From: an uncultured Kiloniellaceae bacterium
GTDB taxonomy: Bacteria; Pseudomonadota; Alphaproteobacteria; Kiloniellales; Kiloniellaceae
Assembly (NCBI GenBank): GCA_947500035.1
Contig: CANMQP010000005.1
Location: forward strand, 496,001 to 560,000
Reading direction: 5' to 3'
Length of the DNA: 64,000 bases
Below, one piece after another: positions 8,069-17,315 of the stretch. The notes under the pieces are model-generated. The model searched no databases. It was given only the letters and a program-made list of their open reading frames with translations, and was not told the DNA's origin. The position numbers were made by a program, and so were the translations under genes. Numbering within the stretch: the stretch's first letter is position 1; the number at the start of each line of letters is the position of its first letter.

Positions 8069-10357
8069 GTGATTCGTGTGCCATGTGTGGCCTTGATGTT
8101 GGGGCTGTGGCTTTGTTTGAGTACCGGGGCCGCGGTGAATCCGGCCACCGCGCAGGATCTGATGTCCGGGGGCCGTATCGATGAGATACGGGTCGAAGGC
8201 AGCCAACGTATCGAACCTGAGACCGTACGTTCCTACATGCGGGTCAATCCTGGTGATAATTTTGAACCGATTGCGCTCGATAGATCTCTCAAGAGTATTT
8301 TTGCCACGGGCCTTTTTGCGGACGTGACTCTCCGGCGCGAGGGTGACGCGTTGATCGTTAATGTGGTTGAGAATCCGATTATCAACCGCATCGCGTTCGA
8401 GGGTAACGACCGCCTGGACAATGAAGTACTTGAAGCTGAGGTGACCTTGCGGCCTCGCGTGGTATTCACGCGGACCAAGGTTCAAAATGACGCCCAGCGC
8501 ATCCTCGAGCTCTACCGGCGCTCCGGCCGCTTTGCGGCAACGGTTGACCCTAAGGTCATTCAGCTCCCCCAGAATCGTGTCGATCTGGTGTTTGAGATCA
8601 GCGAAGGCGAGTTGACCGGGATTAACGCGATCAACTTCATTGGAAACCGTGAGTTTTCTGATGGCCGGCTGCGCGAAGAGATTGCGACGAGTGAATCGGC
8701 ATTTTATCGGTTCCTGACCACGACAGATACCTATGACCCGGATCGTTTGACGTTCGATCGGGAGCTGCTTCGAAGGTTCTATTTGAGCGAAGGCTTTGCC
8801 GATTTCCGGGTGAATTCTGTGGTGGCGGAACTGGCGCCGAACCGTGAAGGTTTCATCATTACCTTTACGGTTGACGAAGGACAGCAATACGACTTCGGCA
8901 AAATCGACGTTCAGACAACGTTGAAAAATCTGGACCCTGAACAGGTGCGTGACGCGGTTCTCACCGAGGAGGGCGATACCTATGATGCCAGTGCCGTCGA
9001 GGATACGGTTTCAAACCTGACCGATGCTGTAGGTAACCTGGGGTATGCGTTCGTCGATATCCGGCCTAATACGAATCGGGATCCGGAGAACCGTACGATC
9101 GATATCCTTTACGATATTCAGGAAGGCCCGAAGGTTTTTGTCGAGCGAATCGACATCGAAGGTAATACCCGCACGCTTGATAAGGTGATCCGGCGGGAAT
9201 TCCGTCTCGTGGAAGGCGATGCCTTCAACAGCACGAAGTTGCGCCGCTCGCGCCGCCGGATCCAACGCTTGGGCTTCTTCCAGACCGTCACTGTGGATAA
9301 TCAGCCGGGCAGTACCCCGGACAAGACCGTCATCAACGTCGCTGTCGAAGAGCAGTCGACCGGTGACATCAGTTTCGGTGCGGGCTTTTCCACCCAGTCC
9401 GGACCTCTGGCCAGTGTGGGTATTCGTGAGCGGAACCTCTTGGGACGCGGACAGGACCTGAGGTTCAATGTTTCGATTGCCGGTAGCGGTTCCCAGGCGG
9501 ATATCAGCTTCACCGAGCCCTACTTCCTGGATCGTGAGCTGGCGGCCGGGTTCGATGTCTTCCGGGTCACGACTGAAGATGATGCACGCGCCTTCGACGA
9601 AGAACGGCTCGGCTTTTCGCTGCGTGGCGGTTATGCCTTGACCGAAGATATCCGGCATGTCGTTCGCTACACGCTGGAAGATACGGAGATTTCCGACGTC
9701 GATGACGACGCTGCCATTCAGATCAGAAGTGAAGAAGGCAAGTCTCTGCGTTCGAGTATCGGCAACGACTTCACCTACGACACACGCGACTCGCAATTTG
9801 ATACCCGCGAGGGTGAGATTGTCCGCTTACGGACGACTGTTGCCGGCTTGGGAGGCGACCGGAACTTTTTCAAAGCCACGCTGGGCGGCGGTTACTACTA
9901 CACAGTCGCCGACGATTGGACCTTCAGCACGCGTGGTGAAGTCGGCCAGATCGTTGGCCTGGGGGAAGATACCCGCATCGCCGACCGCTTCTTCGTCGGC
10001 GGATCCCGCCCGCGCGGTTTCGAAATCGGCGGCATCAGTCCCCGCGATCGCGCCAGCGACGATGCTCTCGGAGCGAACAGTTTCTACTCCGGCACTCTGG
10101 AAATGACCTTTCCTCTGGGGCTGCCTGAAGAGTTCGATATCCGCGGACGGTTCTTTACCGACGTGGGGGCGTCATTTGGTATAGACGGTTCGGATGCAGG
10201 GGTAGATGATAGTTCCAGCCCCCGTGTTACGGTCGGCACGGGTGTGTCGTGGAATTCTCCATTCGGTCCTATCGTCGTTGACCTCGGCTTCGCCGTGGTT
10301 AAGGAAGATTTCGACGAGACGGAGATTCTCAACTTTAGCTTTGGAACGAGCTTTTAA
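8069..10357 (+). CDS. bamA: outer membrane protein assembly factor BamA
   Basis: Omp85-family beta-barrel that inserts outer membrane proteins. The 762-residue precursor has a signal peptide (hydrophobic run LMLGLWLCLSTGAA, likely cleavage after about residue 29), five POTRA domains to about residue 420 (repeated patterns such as IDEIRVEGSQRIEPETVRSY and FVERIDIEGNTRTLDKVIRR) and a C-terminal 16-strand barrel with the RFFVGGSRPRGFE loop (RGF motif) and terminal Phe (FGTSF). The start is GTG. It precedes skp, which encodes a chaperone for the same pathway. Confidence 0.97.
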   Translation: MIRVPCVALMLGLWLCLSTGAAVNPATAQDLMSGGRIDEIRVEGSQRIEPETVRSYMRVNPGDNFEPIALDRSLKSIFATGLFADVTLRREGDALIVNVVENPIINRIAFEGNDRLDNEVLEAEVTLRPRVVFTRTKVQNDAQRILELYRRSGRFAATVDPKVIQLPQNRVDLVFEISEGELTGINAINFIGNREFSDGRLREEIATSESAFYRFLTTTDTYDPDRLTFDRELLRRFYLSEGFADFRVNSVVAELAPNREGFIITFTVDEGQQYDFGKIDVQTTLKNLDPEQVRDAVLTEEGDTYDASAVEDTVSNLTDAVGNLGYAFVDIRPNTNRDPENRTIDILYDIQEGPKVFVERIDIEGNTRTLDKVIRREFRLVEGDAFNSTKLRRSRRRIQRLGFFQTVTVDNQPGSTPDKTVINVAVEEQSTGDISFGAGFSTQSGPLASVGIRERNLLGRGQDLRFNVSIAGSGSQADISFTEPYFLDRELAAGFDVFRVTTEDDARAFDEERLGFSLRGGYALTEDIRHVVRYTLEDTEISDVDDDAAIQIRSEEGKSLRSSIGNDFTYDTRDSQFDTREGEIVRLRTTVAGLGGDRNFFKATLGGGYYYTVADDWTFSTRGEVGQIVGLGEDTRIADRFFVGGSRPRGFEIGGISPRDRASDDALGANSFYSGTLEMTFPLGLPEEFDIRGRFFTDVGASFGIDGSDAGVDDSSSPRVTVGTGVSWNSPFGPIVVDLGFAVVKEDFDETEILNFSFGTSF

Positions 10358-10361
10358 TCTG

Positions 10362-10940
10362 ATGATCCTGCAAGTAACCGCTTGTGCAGCGCAGCTGTTG
10401 CGGCTCGCAATGCTCGTTGGTTTCCTCGTGATGCCCTCGCTTGCGTCAGCGCAGGATGAAACCGTGAAACCCGCGATCATCGGCGTGCTGGACACCCAGA
10501 AGGTTCTGCGCGACTCGATCGCCATGCGCAGCCTGTCGCAGCAGATAGAGGCCCGCCGCAACAGTTTTCAGGAAGAGCTGCGCAAACAGGAAGACGCGCT
10601 GCGGGCTGCCGATCAGGAGTTGGCCCGTCAGCGCTCCATTCTTGCGCCCGAAGCCTTCGCCGAAAAGCGCAGTCAGCTGGAACAGCAGGTCTCCTCGCTA
10701 CAGCGTCAGGTCCAAACGCGCCGGAAGGAACTCGACAGGGTGTACGGGGAGGCGGTGAAGCAGGTTCAAGGTGCTTTGGTTTCGATCGCTCAAAAAATTG
10801 CATCGGAGCGGCAGCTGGACCTGGTTCTGCCGAAGACGGCCGTCGTTCTGGTACGCAACGATATGGAAATCACCGATGAGGTGGTAAAACGCCTCAATGA
10901 GACCTTGACGGAAGTCACCGTTCCTTCGGTTCAAAACTAA
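10362..10940 (+). CDS. skp: OmpH/Skp-family periplasmic chaperone
   Basis: Holdase chaperone for unfolded outer membrane proteins. The 192-residue precursor begins with a signal peptide (LLRLAMLVGFLVMPSLASA) and has the Skp pattern: a beta segment IIGVLDTQKVLRDSIAM, long charged coiled-coil helices (residues 60-145), and a C-terminal segment DLVLPKTAVVLV. The ATG at 10362 lies 4 nt after the bamA stop; the open frame upstream lies inside bamA and is spurious. It ends 8 nt before lpxD. Confidence 0.93.
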   Translation: MILQVTACAAQLLRLAMLVGFLVMPSLASAQDETVKPAIIGVLDTQKVLRDSIAMRSLSQQIEARRNSFQEELRKQEDALRAADQELARQRSILAPEAFAEKRSQLEQQVSSLQRQVQTRRKELDRVYGEAVKQVQGALVSIAQKIASERQLDLVLPKTAVVLVRNDMEITDEVVKRLNETLTEVTVPSVQN

Positions 10941-10948
10941 GGCGTAGC

Positions 10949-11986
10949 ATGGCAGATCCCCGCTTTTTCACCGTCGCGGGTCCTTTCACCCTCGAAGAGC
11001 TGGCGAATATCGCCGGCGCAGAGATATCCGGAACGGCGGATCCCAAAACAGTCTTCACAGACGTTGCGCCGCTCGACGCGGCTGGTGTCAGCGATGTTAC
11101 GTTCCTGAACAACAGAAGCTACGTCGGACAGTTCGAGAAGACTGCGGCCGGCGCCTGCATCGTGGACCCGCGCTTTGCATCCAAGGCCCCTGAGGGACTG
11201 GCATTACTGCTCACCAATAAACCGCACCGTGCCTACGCACGGGTGGCACAGGCCTTTTACCCGCAACCCAAATCGGTCGCCAGGATCCATCCTTCGGCGG
11301 TCGTCGACGCCAGCGCCGTCATTGGAGAGGGCTGCGAAATCTCGCCAGGTGTCGTGATTGGACCCGCTGTTGAAATCGGCCGGAACTGCCGGCTCGAAGC
11401 CAACGTGGTGATCGAAGCGGGAGTCGTGATCGGAGACAACTCTGTGATTGGCGCTAATGCGTCTCTCAGCCACTCGATTCTTGGCAAGAACTGTAAGGTT
11501 CATCCGGGTGTGCGAATCGGGACGCGCGGATTTGGGTTTGCTATGGAACCCGAAGGCTATGAAGATGTGCCGCAACTTGGCCGTGTTATTCTGGAAGATG
11601 ATGTCGAAATCGGCGCGAATTCGACGATTGACCGGGGAGCGGGGCCGGATACGGTCATAGGTACAGGCACGAAGATTGATAATCTGGTGCAAATCGGGCA
11701 CAACGTGAAGCTCGGGCGTCAGTGCGTACTGGTGGCCCAGGCCGGCATGGCCGGAAGTTCGGAGTTAGAGGATTTCGTCGTGATCGCGGCGGGGTCCGGC
11801 GTGAATGGCCATACGAAAGTCGGAAAGGGCGCGCAGGTCGCCGGTAAGTCTGCAGTGATGAGGGATGTGCCGGCGGGGGACACGGTCGGCGGTATCCCGG
11901 CGATCCCGCTGAAGGACTATTTCCGCCTCGTGACGATGTGGCAGCGCCAGCTAAAAGAAAAAAGGCCAAAGAGGGAAGGTCAATGA
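10949..11986 (+). CDS. lpxD: UDP-3-O-(3-hydroxyacyl)glucosamine N-acyltransferase
   Basis: Adds the N-linked 3-hydroxyacyl chain in lipid A synthesis. The 345-residue protein (E. coli 341) has an N-terminal uridine-binding domain to about residue 100, then left-handed beta-helix hexapeptide repeats ([24 protein letters not shown]) with the histidine of QIGHNVKLG in the expected catalytic region, and a C-terminal helix rich in Lys/Arg. The stop overlaps the fabZ start (ATGA), so translation is likely coupled. Confidence 0.97.
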   Translation: MADPRFFTVAGPFTLEELANIAGAEISGTADPKTVFTDVAPLDAAGVSDVTFLNNRSYVGQFEKTAAGACIVDPRFASKAPEGLALLLTNKPHRAYARVAQAFYPQPKSVARIHPSAVVDASAVIGEGCEISPGVVIGPAVEIGRNCRLEANVVIEAGVVIGDNSVIGANASLSHSILGKNCKVHPGVRIGTRGFGFAMEPEGYEDVPQLGRVILEDDVEIGANSTIDRGAGPDTVIGTGTKIDNLVQIGHNVKLGRQCVLVAQAGMAGSSELEDFVVIAAGSGVNGHTKVGKGAQVAGKSAVMRDVPAGDTVGGIPAIPLKDYFRLVTMWQRQLKEKRPKREGQ

Positions 11987-12453
11987 GTGAGCTTGAAGTG
12001 GCCCGGTCCGAGGTGAGATCAGCTGACATTATGCGGATCATGGAACTGATACCGCACCGCTATCCATTCCTGCTGATTGATCGTGTTGAAGATATCATCG
12101 TCGGTGAGAGCGCTGTTGGTGTTAAGAACGTCACGATCAACGAGCAGTTCTTTCAGGGGCATTTTCCACGACAGCCGGTGATGCCGGGCGTTTTGATCGT
12201 CGAGGCCATGGCGCAGACAGCAGCCGTCCTGGTTGTCGAGACGCTGGATGGTGAAGCCGCGGGCAAGCTGGTGTACTTCATGACCATCGACTCGGCACGC
12301 TTCCGGAAACCGGTGACACCCGGCGCCACGATCAAGATTCACGTCAGCAAAGAACGCAATCGCGGCGCCGTGTGGAAGTTCCGGGGCGAGGCTCGTGTTG
12401 ATGGCGCACTGGTGGCTGAAGCGAAATTCTCAGCCATGATTATGGACGATTGA
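11983..12453 (+). CDS. fabZ: 3-hydroxyacyl-ACP dehydratase FabZ
   Basis: Dehydrates 3-hydroxyacyl-ACP in fatty acid elongation and so competes with LpxA and LpxD for the same substrate pool. The 156-residue hot-dog protein carries the active-site His and Glu in [20 protein letters not shown] (about residues 60-79) and the N-terminal motif [16 protein letters not shown] 11983 overlaps the lpxD stop by 4 nt and follows AGGGAAGGTCA. Its stop overlaps the lpxA start by 1 nt. Confidence 0.97.
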   Translation: MSELEVARSEVRSADIMRIMELIPHRYPFLLIDRVEDIIVGESAVGVKNVTINEQFFQGHFPRQPVMPGVLIVEAMAQTAAVLVVETLDGEAAGKLVYFMTIDSARFRKPVTPGATIKIHVSKERNRGAVWKFRGEARVDGALVAEAKFSAMIMDD

Positions 12454-13244
12454 TGCCTGACGTTCATTCTACTGCAGTGGTCGCGCCCGAGGCGACACTG
12501 GCCGAAACGGCCAAAGTAGGTCCTTTCTGCGTGGTCGGACCCAACGTCAGGCTCGACGAAGACGTCGTGCTTCACAGCCATGTTGTTGTGGAGGGACACA
12601 CGACGATCGGCGCACGCACGCAGATTTATCCCTTTGCGTCCATCGGTCATCCACCGCAGGATCTTAAGTTCGGGGGTGAGATCACGACCGTGCTGATCGG
12701 CACGGACACGGTCATTCGAGAGCATGTCACGATCAATCCGGGGACAAAGGGCGGACGTCAGGAAACCGTCGTCGGCAATCACTGCATGCTGATGGTCGGG
12801 GCTCACGTTGCCCATGACTGTATCGTCGGTGACCGGGTGATCCTCGTGAACAATGCGACCCTCGGGGGCCATGTCGTCATCGGCGAGAACACCATCGTGG
12901 GCGGGCTCGCGGCGATTCATCAGTTTGTCCGTATCGGGCGGGACGTCATGATCGGTGGCATGTCGGGTGTTGAAAACGATGTGATTCCCTACGCGATGGT
13001 CATGGGCGAACGGGCGAGCCTGAATGGTTTGAATCTGGTCGGCATGAAGCGGCGCGGGCACGAGAGACGTAATATCGTGGCGCTCCAGGACGCCTATAAG
13101 AAACTCTTTTTGGATCCGGGCAATTTTGCGGACCGGCTGGAAGAGATGGAGGCCGGGGACAGCGACAGCGATACGGTTCGCGACGTTCTGACCTTCATAC
13201 AAGGCGAGTCGTCGCGCGGACTTTTGCATCCTAAGAAAAAGTAG
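12453..13244 (+). CDS. lpxA: UDP-N-acetylglucosamine O-acyltransferase
   Basis: First step of lipid A synthesis. The 263-residue protein (E. coli 262) is a hexapeptide-repeat beta-helix, with the catalytic-His region MLMVGAHVAHDCIVG and a helical C-terminus. ATG 12453 shares a base with the fabZ stop (TGATG); a TTG one codon earlier is less likely. The gene sits in the standard lpxD-fabZ-lpxA run, here followed by lpxI instead of lpxH. Confidence 0.97.
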   Translation: MPDVHSTAVVAPEATLAETAKVGPFCVVGPNVRLDEDVVLHSHVVVEGHTTIGARTQIYPFASIGHPPQDLKFGGEITTVLIGTDTVIREHVTINPGTKGGRQETVVGNHCMLMVGAHVAHDCIVGDRVILVNNATLGGHVVIGENTIVGGLAAIHQFVRIGRDVMIGGMSGVENDVIPYAMVMGERASLNGLNLVGMKRRGHERRNIVALQDAYKKLFLDPGNFADRLEEMEAGDSDSDTVRDVLTFIQGESSRGLLHPKKK

Positions 13245-13248
13245 CGGC

Positions 13249-14070
13249 ATGGGACCTAAGCTCGGCATCTTGGCTGGCTCCGGCGAGCTGCCGGTCCGCC
13301 TTCGCGATCATTGCCTGATGCAGGGCCGAGACGTCTTCATCATTGCATTCAACGGACACACAGACCCCGGTATCGTTGAGGGCGTGGAGCATTTCTGGAC
13401 GCGCCTGGGCAGCGCCTACTCGGCGATCAAAGTCCTTCGGGATGCCGGAGTCGGCGAGTTGGTGATGGCCGGCGGAATACAGCGCCCCACCCTCAAGGAT
13501 CTCCGGCCCGACTTTCAGACACTGAAGTTCATGACCAAGATCGGATCCGTCGGTCTGGGCGACGACGGCATGCTGACGGCCATTATCAATTACCTTGAGA
13601 ATGAAGGCTTTAAGGTCGTCGGGGCGGATGACGTTCTGGGGGACATCCTCGCCAGAGACGGCGTCTATGGCCGGGTCGAGCCTGATGCGGAAGCCTGGGC
13701 GGATATTGACCGTGGCATTGGGGTCGCGCGTGCGCTTGGGGCCCAGGACGTCGGACAGTCCGTCATCGTTCAGCAGGGTTTTATCCTGGGGGTCGAGGCG
13801 GTCGAGGGTACCGATGCACTTATCAAGCGCTGCGCGGAGCTCAAGCACAGCGGCATCGGCGGCGTTCTGGTCAAGGTCAAAAAGCCGCAACAGGAACGGC
13901 GGGCGGATCTACCCACAATCGGCCCCGTTACGGTTCGCAATGCGGCCGAAAGCGGGCTGCGTGGCATCGCCGTGGAGGCGGGGGGCGCGCTGATCGTCGA
14001 TCGGGATGCCGTGCGGGCGACGGCCGATGCCGCGGGTATTTTCGTGATCGGGATTGAGGTCCCGCAATGA
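13249..14070 (+). CDS. lpxI: UDP-2,3-diacylglucosamine pyrophosphatase LpxI
   Basis: Hydrolyses UDP-2,3-diacylglucosamine to lipid X; LpxI is the alphaproteobacterial replacement for LpxH. The 273-residue protein begins with KLGILAGSGELPVRLRDHC and has VMAGGIQRPTLKDLRPD and the C-terminal domain ending GGALIVDRDAVRATADAAGIFVIGI, all typical of the former DUF1009 family. It starts 4 nt after lpxA, and its stop overlaps the lpxB start by 4 nt. Confidence 0.95.
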   Translation: MGPKLGILAGSGELPVRLRDHCLMQGRDVFIIAFNGHTDPGIVEGVEHFWTRLGSAYSAIKVLRDAGVGELVMAGGIQRPTLKDLRPDFQTLKFMTKIGSVGLGDDGMLTAIINYLENEGFKVVGADDVLGDILARDGVYGRVEPDAEAWADIDRGIGVARALGAQDVGQSVIVQQGFILGVEAVEGTDALIKRCAELKHSGIGGVLVKVKKPQQERRADLPTIGPVTVRNAAESGLRGIAVEAGGALIVDRDAVRATADAAGIFVIGIEVPQ

Positions 14071-15389
14071 CACCGGCCAGCCCGTCCGGGAGCAAAGCGG
14101 ACGTCGGCCCGGGTGCCGTCGCTCTCAAGGGCACCGGCCCGTCAGAGACCGCGGAAGAGGCGCCTCTCATCTTTCTGATTGCAGGAGAGCCTTCCGGAGA
14201 TCTTCTGGGCGCACGCTTGATGACCGCGCTGGAAGAGCTGACCGGCGGAAAGGTCAGGTTCGCCGGTGTCGGCGGTCCGGGCATGGCGGCCCATGGCCTG
14301 AAAACGCTCTTTCCGATCAGCGAGCTGGCAATCATGGGGATCTTCGAAGCCGTTCCCCATCTGTTCAACATATACCGGCGGATCAAGCAGACCCGGGCCG
14401 AGATTCTGCGTCAGCGTCCCGCTGCTCTGGTGACCATCGACGCGCCGAGCTTTACGCTTCAGGTCGCGAAGGGGCTACGAGGGCAGGGCATTCCTCTGAT
14501 CCACTATGTGGCACCACAAGTCTGGGCCTGGAAGGCCTGGCGCGCGAAAGAACTGGCGCAGTACCTCGACTTGCTGCTGGTGCTGCTGCCCTTCGAGCCA
14601 CCCTATTTCGAGAAATACGGCCTGAACACCAAGTTCGTCGGTCATCCCGCAGTGGAAGGCCGCGCGGAAGGCCGCGCGGAAGGCGAAGGGACGGCCTCTG
14701 GGCCGAGCCCGTCAGCAGCTGCTCCGTCCGGACGGGACGAGCGTAACCGCGGTTTTCGCGAACGCCACGGCATAGCTGCGCAGGCGCGCCTGATCTGCGT
14801 GCTTCCGGGCAGCCGAAAGGGTGAAGTTTCGCGCTTATGCAAAGTCTTCGGTGAGGGCCTGGAGCGGATGTCCCGGGAAATCCCCGGCCTGCATGCGGTC
14901 GTGCCCACTGTTGCCAACGTCGCGGATTTTGTCCGCGCAGAGACCGGAAAATGGCCCGTCCCAGCGACGGTGGTCGAGGGCGTGGATGAAAAACACGATG
15001 CCTTCGAGGCCTGCGAAGCGGCCCTGGCGGCCTCAGGCACGATCGCTGTGGAGTTGGCGGTTGCCGGTTTGCCGACGGTGATCGGTTACCGTGTCAATCC
15101 TCTCACAGCCTGGTTGGCGAGCCACATTCTAAAGATCAAGTACGCCAGCCTGCCCAATCTGTTGCTGGGGCGTTTGGTGGTTCCGGAACTGCTGCAGCAC
15201 TACATGACGCCTGAAACAATCGTCTCTAAGCTCTCGCCTCTGATGGCGGAGGGCACGGCCCGCCAAAAGCAACTTGAGGATTACACCGAAGTGGTCAAGC
15301 TCTTGACCCCGCAGGAAGAGAGTCCCAGCATGGTTGCAGCCCGCCAGATCCTTTCCCAAATAGGATATACACCAGCAAAAGACCGCTAA
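14067..15389 (+). CDS. lpxB: lipid-A-disaccharide synthase
   Basis: Joins UDP-diacylglucosamine and lipid X to make the lipid A disaccharide. GT19 motifs are present: IAGEPSGDLLGARLM near residue 34, HYVAPQVWAWKAWRAKEL, LLPFEPPYFEKYG and ASGTIAVELAVAGLPTVIGY. At 440 residues it is longer than E. coli LpxB (382). The excess is a 30-residue N-terminal tail rich in Pro/Gly/Ser and a low-complexity insert of about 30 residues after VGHPAVE (residues about 196-228), whose DNA starts with a duplicated 12-mer GGCCGCGCGGAA. Overlaps lpxI by 4 nt. Confidence 0.95.
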   Translation: MTPASPSGSKADVGPGAVALKGTGPSETAEEAPLIFLIAGEPSGDLLGARLMTALEELTGGKVRFAGVGGPGMAAHGLKTLFPISELAIMGIFEAVPHLFNIYRRIKQTRAEILRQRPAALVTIDAPSFTLQVAKGLRGQGIPLIHYVAPQVWAWKAWRAKELAQYLDLLLVLLPFEPPYFEKYGLNTKFVGHPAVEGRAEGRAEGEGTASGPSPSAAAPSGRDERNRGFRERHGIAAQARLICVLPGSRKGEVSRLCKVFGEGLERMSREIPGLHAVVPTVANVADFVRAETGKWPVPATVVEGVDEKHDAFEACEAALAASGTIAVELAVAGLPTVIGYRVNPLTAWLASHILKIKYASLPNLLLGRLVVPELLQHYMTPETIVSKLSPLMAEGTARQKQLEDYTEVVKLLTPQEESPSMVAARQILSQIGYTPAKDR

Positions 15390-15419
15390 GCGAAGCGCTC
15401 GAGAAGGGGAGAACCCGCA

Positions 15420-15818
15420 ATGTCGGAAAACTTCAAGTTTCTACATACGATGATCCGCGTGAAGGATTTAGACAAATCGATCGATTTCTATACCCGGCAC
15501 CTCGGTATGAAACTGATCCGCAAAAACGACTATCCGAGCGGCGAATTCACACTCGCTTTCGTCGGCTATGGCGATGAGACCGACAACACGGTGATTGAGC
15601 TGACCCACAACTGGGGGCAGGAAGAACCCTATGATCTGGGCGATGCATTCGGTCACCTGGCGCTCGGTGTCCCGGATATCTACGGGACCTGCGAAGCGCT
15701 CGGGAAGGAGGGCGTGAGCATTCCCCGCCCACCCGGGCCCATGAAACACGGCGGCAGCGTGATCGCCTTCATCGAAGATCCGGATGGCTACAAAATCGAA
15801 TTGATCGAGCGCAAGTAG
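15420..15818 (+). CDS. gloA: lactoylglutathione lyase (glyoxalase I)
   Basis: Converts the methylglyoxal-glutathione hemithioacetal to S-lactoylglutathione. The 132-residue VOC-fold protein has metal-ligand positions in FLHTMIRVKDLDKSIDFYT (His), NTVIELTHNWG (Glu), FGHLALGVPD (His) and YKIELIERK (Glu), matching the Ni-type enzyme length. ATG follows AAGGGGAG. It is 30 nt after lpxB and is closed by a strong bidirectional terminator shared with gltA. Confidence 0.93.
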   Translation: MSENFKFLHTMIRVKDLDKSIDFYTRHLGMKLIRKNDYPSGEFTLAFVGYGDETDNTVIELTHNWGQEEPYDLGDAFGHLALGVPDIYGTCEALGKEGVSIPRPPGPMKHGGSVIAFIEDPDGYKIELIERK

Positions 15819-15840
15819 AGCAACCCGGCCGAGGCAAAGA

Positions 15841-15876
15841 AAAAAGGGCGCTGGTCGAGACACCGGCGCCCTTTTT
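15841..15876. terminator. bidirectional terminator between gloA and gltA
   Basis: AAAAAGGGCGC, an inner TGGT/CACC stem part with loop, and GCGCCCTTTTT form a long stem flanked by A and T runs. The T run serves gloA on the + strand and the A run serves gltA on the - strand. Its place between two convergent stop codons fits this double role. Confidence 0.88.
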
Positions 15877-15895
15877 GCATTCTTGGCAAAAGAGA

Positions 15896-17203
15896 CTACC
15901 GGTCTTTCAACTCGGTGTAGCTGCGCGCGGTGTGGCCAGTATAAAGCTGCCGCGGACGGCTGATCTTCTGGTTTGGATCTTCGATCATTTCCTTCCACTG
16001 CGCGACCCAGCCGACCGTGCGGGCCAGGGCGAAGAGAACGGTGAACATGGAGGTCGGGAAGTTCATCGCCTTCAGGATGATACCTGAATAGAAGTCGACG
16101 TTCGGGAAGAGCTTCTTCTCCGCGAAATAGGGATCGCTCAGAGCCACCTTCTCAAGCTCCATCGCCAGTTCCAGCAGCGGATCCTCGACCCCCAGTTCGG
16201 CCAGCACTTCATGACAGGAGGTCCGCATGACCGCGGCGCGCGGGTCGTAGTTCTTGTAAACCCGGTGGCCGAAGCCCATTAGGCGGAAGGGATCGTCCTT
16301 GTCTTTTGCGCGCTTGATGAACTCGGGGATCCGGTCCTTGTGGCCGATTTCCTGCAGCATCTTCAAAACGGCTTCGTTCGCACCACCATGCGCCGGCCCC
16401 CAGAGCGAGGCGATACCCGCGGCGATACAGGCGAAGGGATTGGCGCCACTGGAGCCGGCGATCCGGACCGTCGAGGTTGAGGCGTTCTGCTCGTGATCGG
16501 CATGGAGGATGAAGATGCGATCCATCGCGCGGGCGAGCACCGGATTGACGACGTAGTCTTCCGCCGGGACCGAGAAGGTCATCTGAAGGAAGTTTTCAGC
16601 ATAGTTCATATTGTTGCGCGGATAAACGAAGGGCTGACCGACCGAGTACTTATAAGCGTTGGCGGCGATGGTCGGCATTTTCGCGATCAGGCGGTGCGAG
16701 GCGACCATACGCTGGTGCGGATCGCTGATATCGGTCGAATCGTGATAAAACGCGGACATGGCGCCGACCACACCCACCATGATCGCCATCGGGTGCGAGT
16801 CCCGCCGGAAACCACGGAAGAAATTCATCATCTGCTCATGGAGCATGGTGTGGTAAGTAATTGATGTTTCGAAGCTCTTCTTTTCCGAGCTGTTCGGAAG
16901 CTCACCATGAAGCAGCAGATAGCAGACCTCCATGAAGTCGCTTTTTTCAGCCAGTTCCTCGATCGAATAGCCCCGGTGCATCAGGATGCCTTCTTCACCG
17001 TCGATATAGGTGATTTTCGACTCGCAACTGCCGGTCGAGGTAAAGCCCGGATCGTAGGTGAAGCAATCCGTTTGGGCGTAGAGCTTCCTTACGTCGATGA
17101 CGGATGGCCCTGTCGTTCCTTCAAGCAGCGGCAAGTCCCAGGATTCGTTGCTGCTGTTGTCCGTCAGGGTGAAGCCTTTAGAGTTTGCTTTCGCGTCTGT
17201 CAT
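15896..17203 (-). CDS. gltA: citrate synthase (type II, hexameric type)
   Basis: Condenses oxaloacetate and acetyl-CoA at the entry of the TCA cycle. The 435-residue protein has [20 protein letters not shown], the catalytic-His region GPAHGGANE and [14 protein letters not shown], all diagnostic. ATG at 17203 ([11 protein letters not shown]) was chosen over the longer frame to 17227 because it follows GAAGATGC and matches family starts. Convergent with gloA; upstream gltX lies on the same strand 112 nt away. Confidence 0.96.
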   Translation of the reverse strand: MTDAKANSKGFTLTDNSSNESWDLPLLEGTTGPSVIDVRKLYAQTDCFTYDPGFTSTGSCESKITYIDGEEGILMHRGYSIEELAEKSDFMEVCYLLLHGELPNSSEKKSFETSITYHTMLHEQMMNFFRGFRRDSHPMAIMVGVVGAMSAFYHDSTDISDPHQRMVASHRLIAKMPTIAANAYKYSVGQPFVYPRNNMNYAENFLQMTFSVPAEDYVVNPVLARAMDRIFILHADHEQNASTSTVRIAGSSGANPFACIAAGIASLWGPAHGGANEAVLKMLQEIGHKDRIPEFIKRAKDKDDPFRLMGFGHRVYKNYDPRAAVMRTSCHEVLAELGVEDPLLELAMELEKVALSDPYFAEKKLFPNVDFYSGIILKAMNFPTSMFTVLFALARTVGWVAQWKEMIEDPNQKISRPRQLYTGHTARSYTELKDR

Positions 17204-17315
17204 CGCATCTTCCCTTCTACGTCGCATTCATCTCAATTTGTGCGGGAGCATAGTTTCTGAATGCTTATCAATCAATTACCGTTGTGCTGCATTGCAAAAG
17301 AAAACGGTTAACCCT

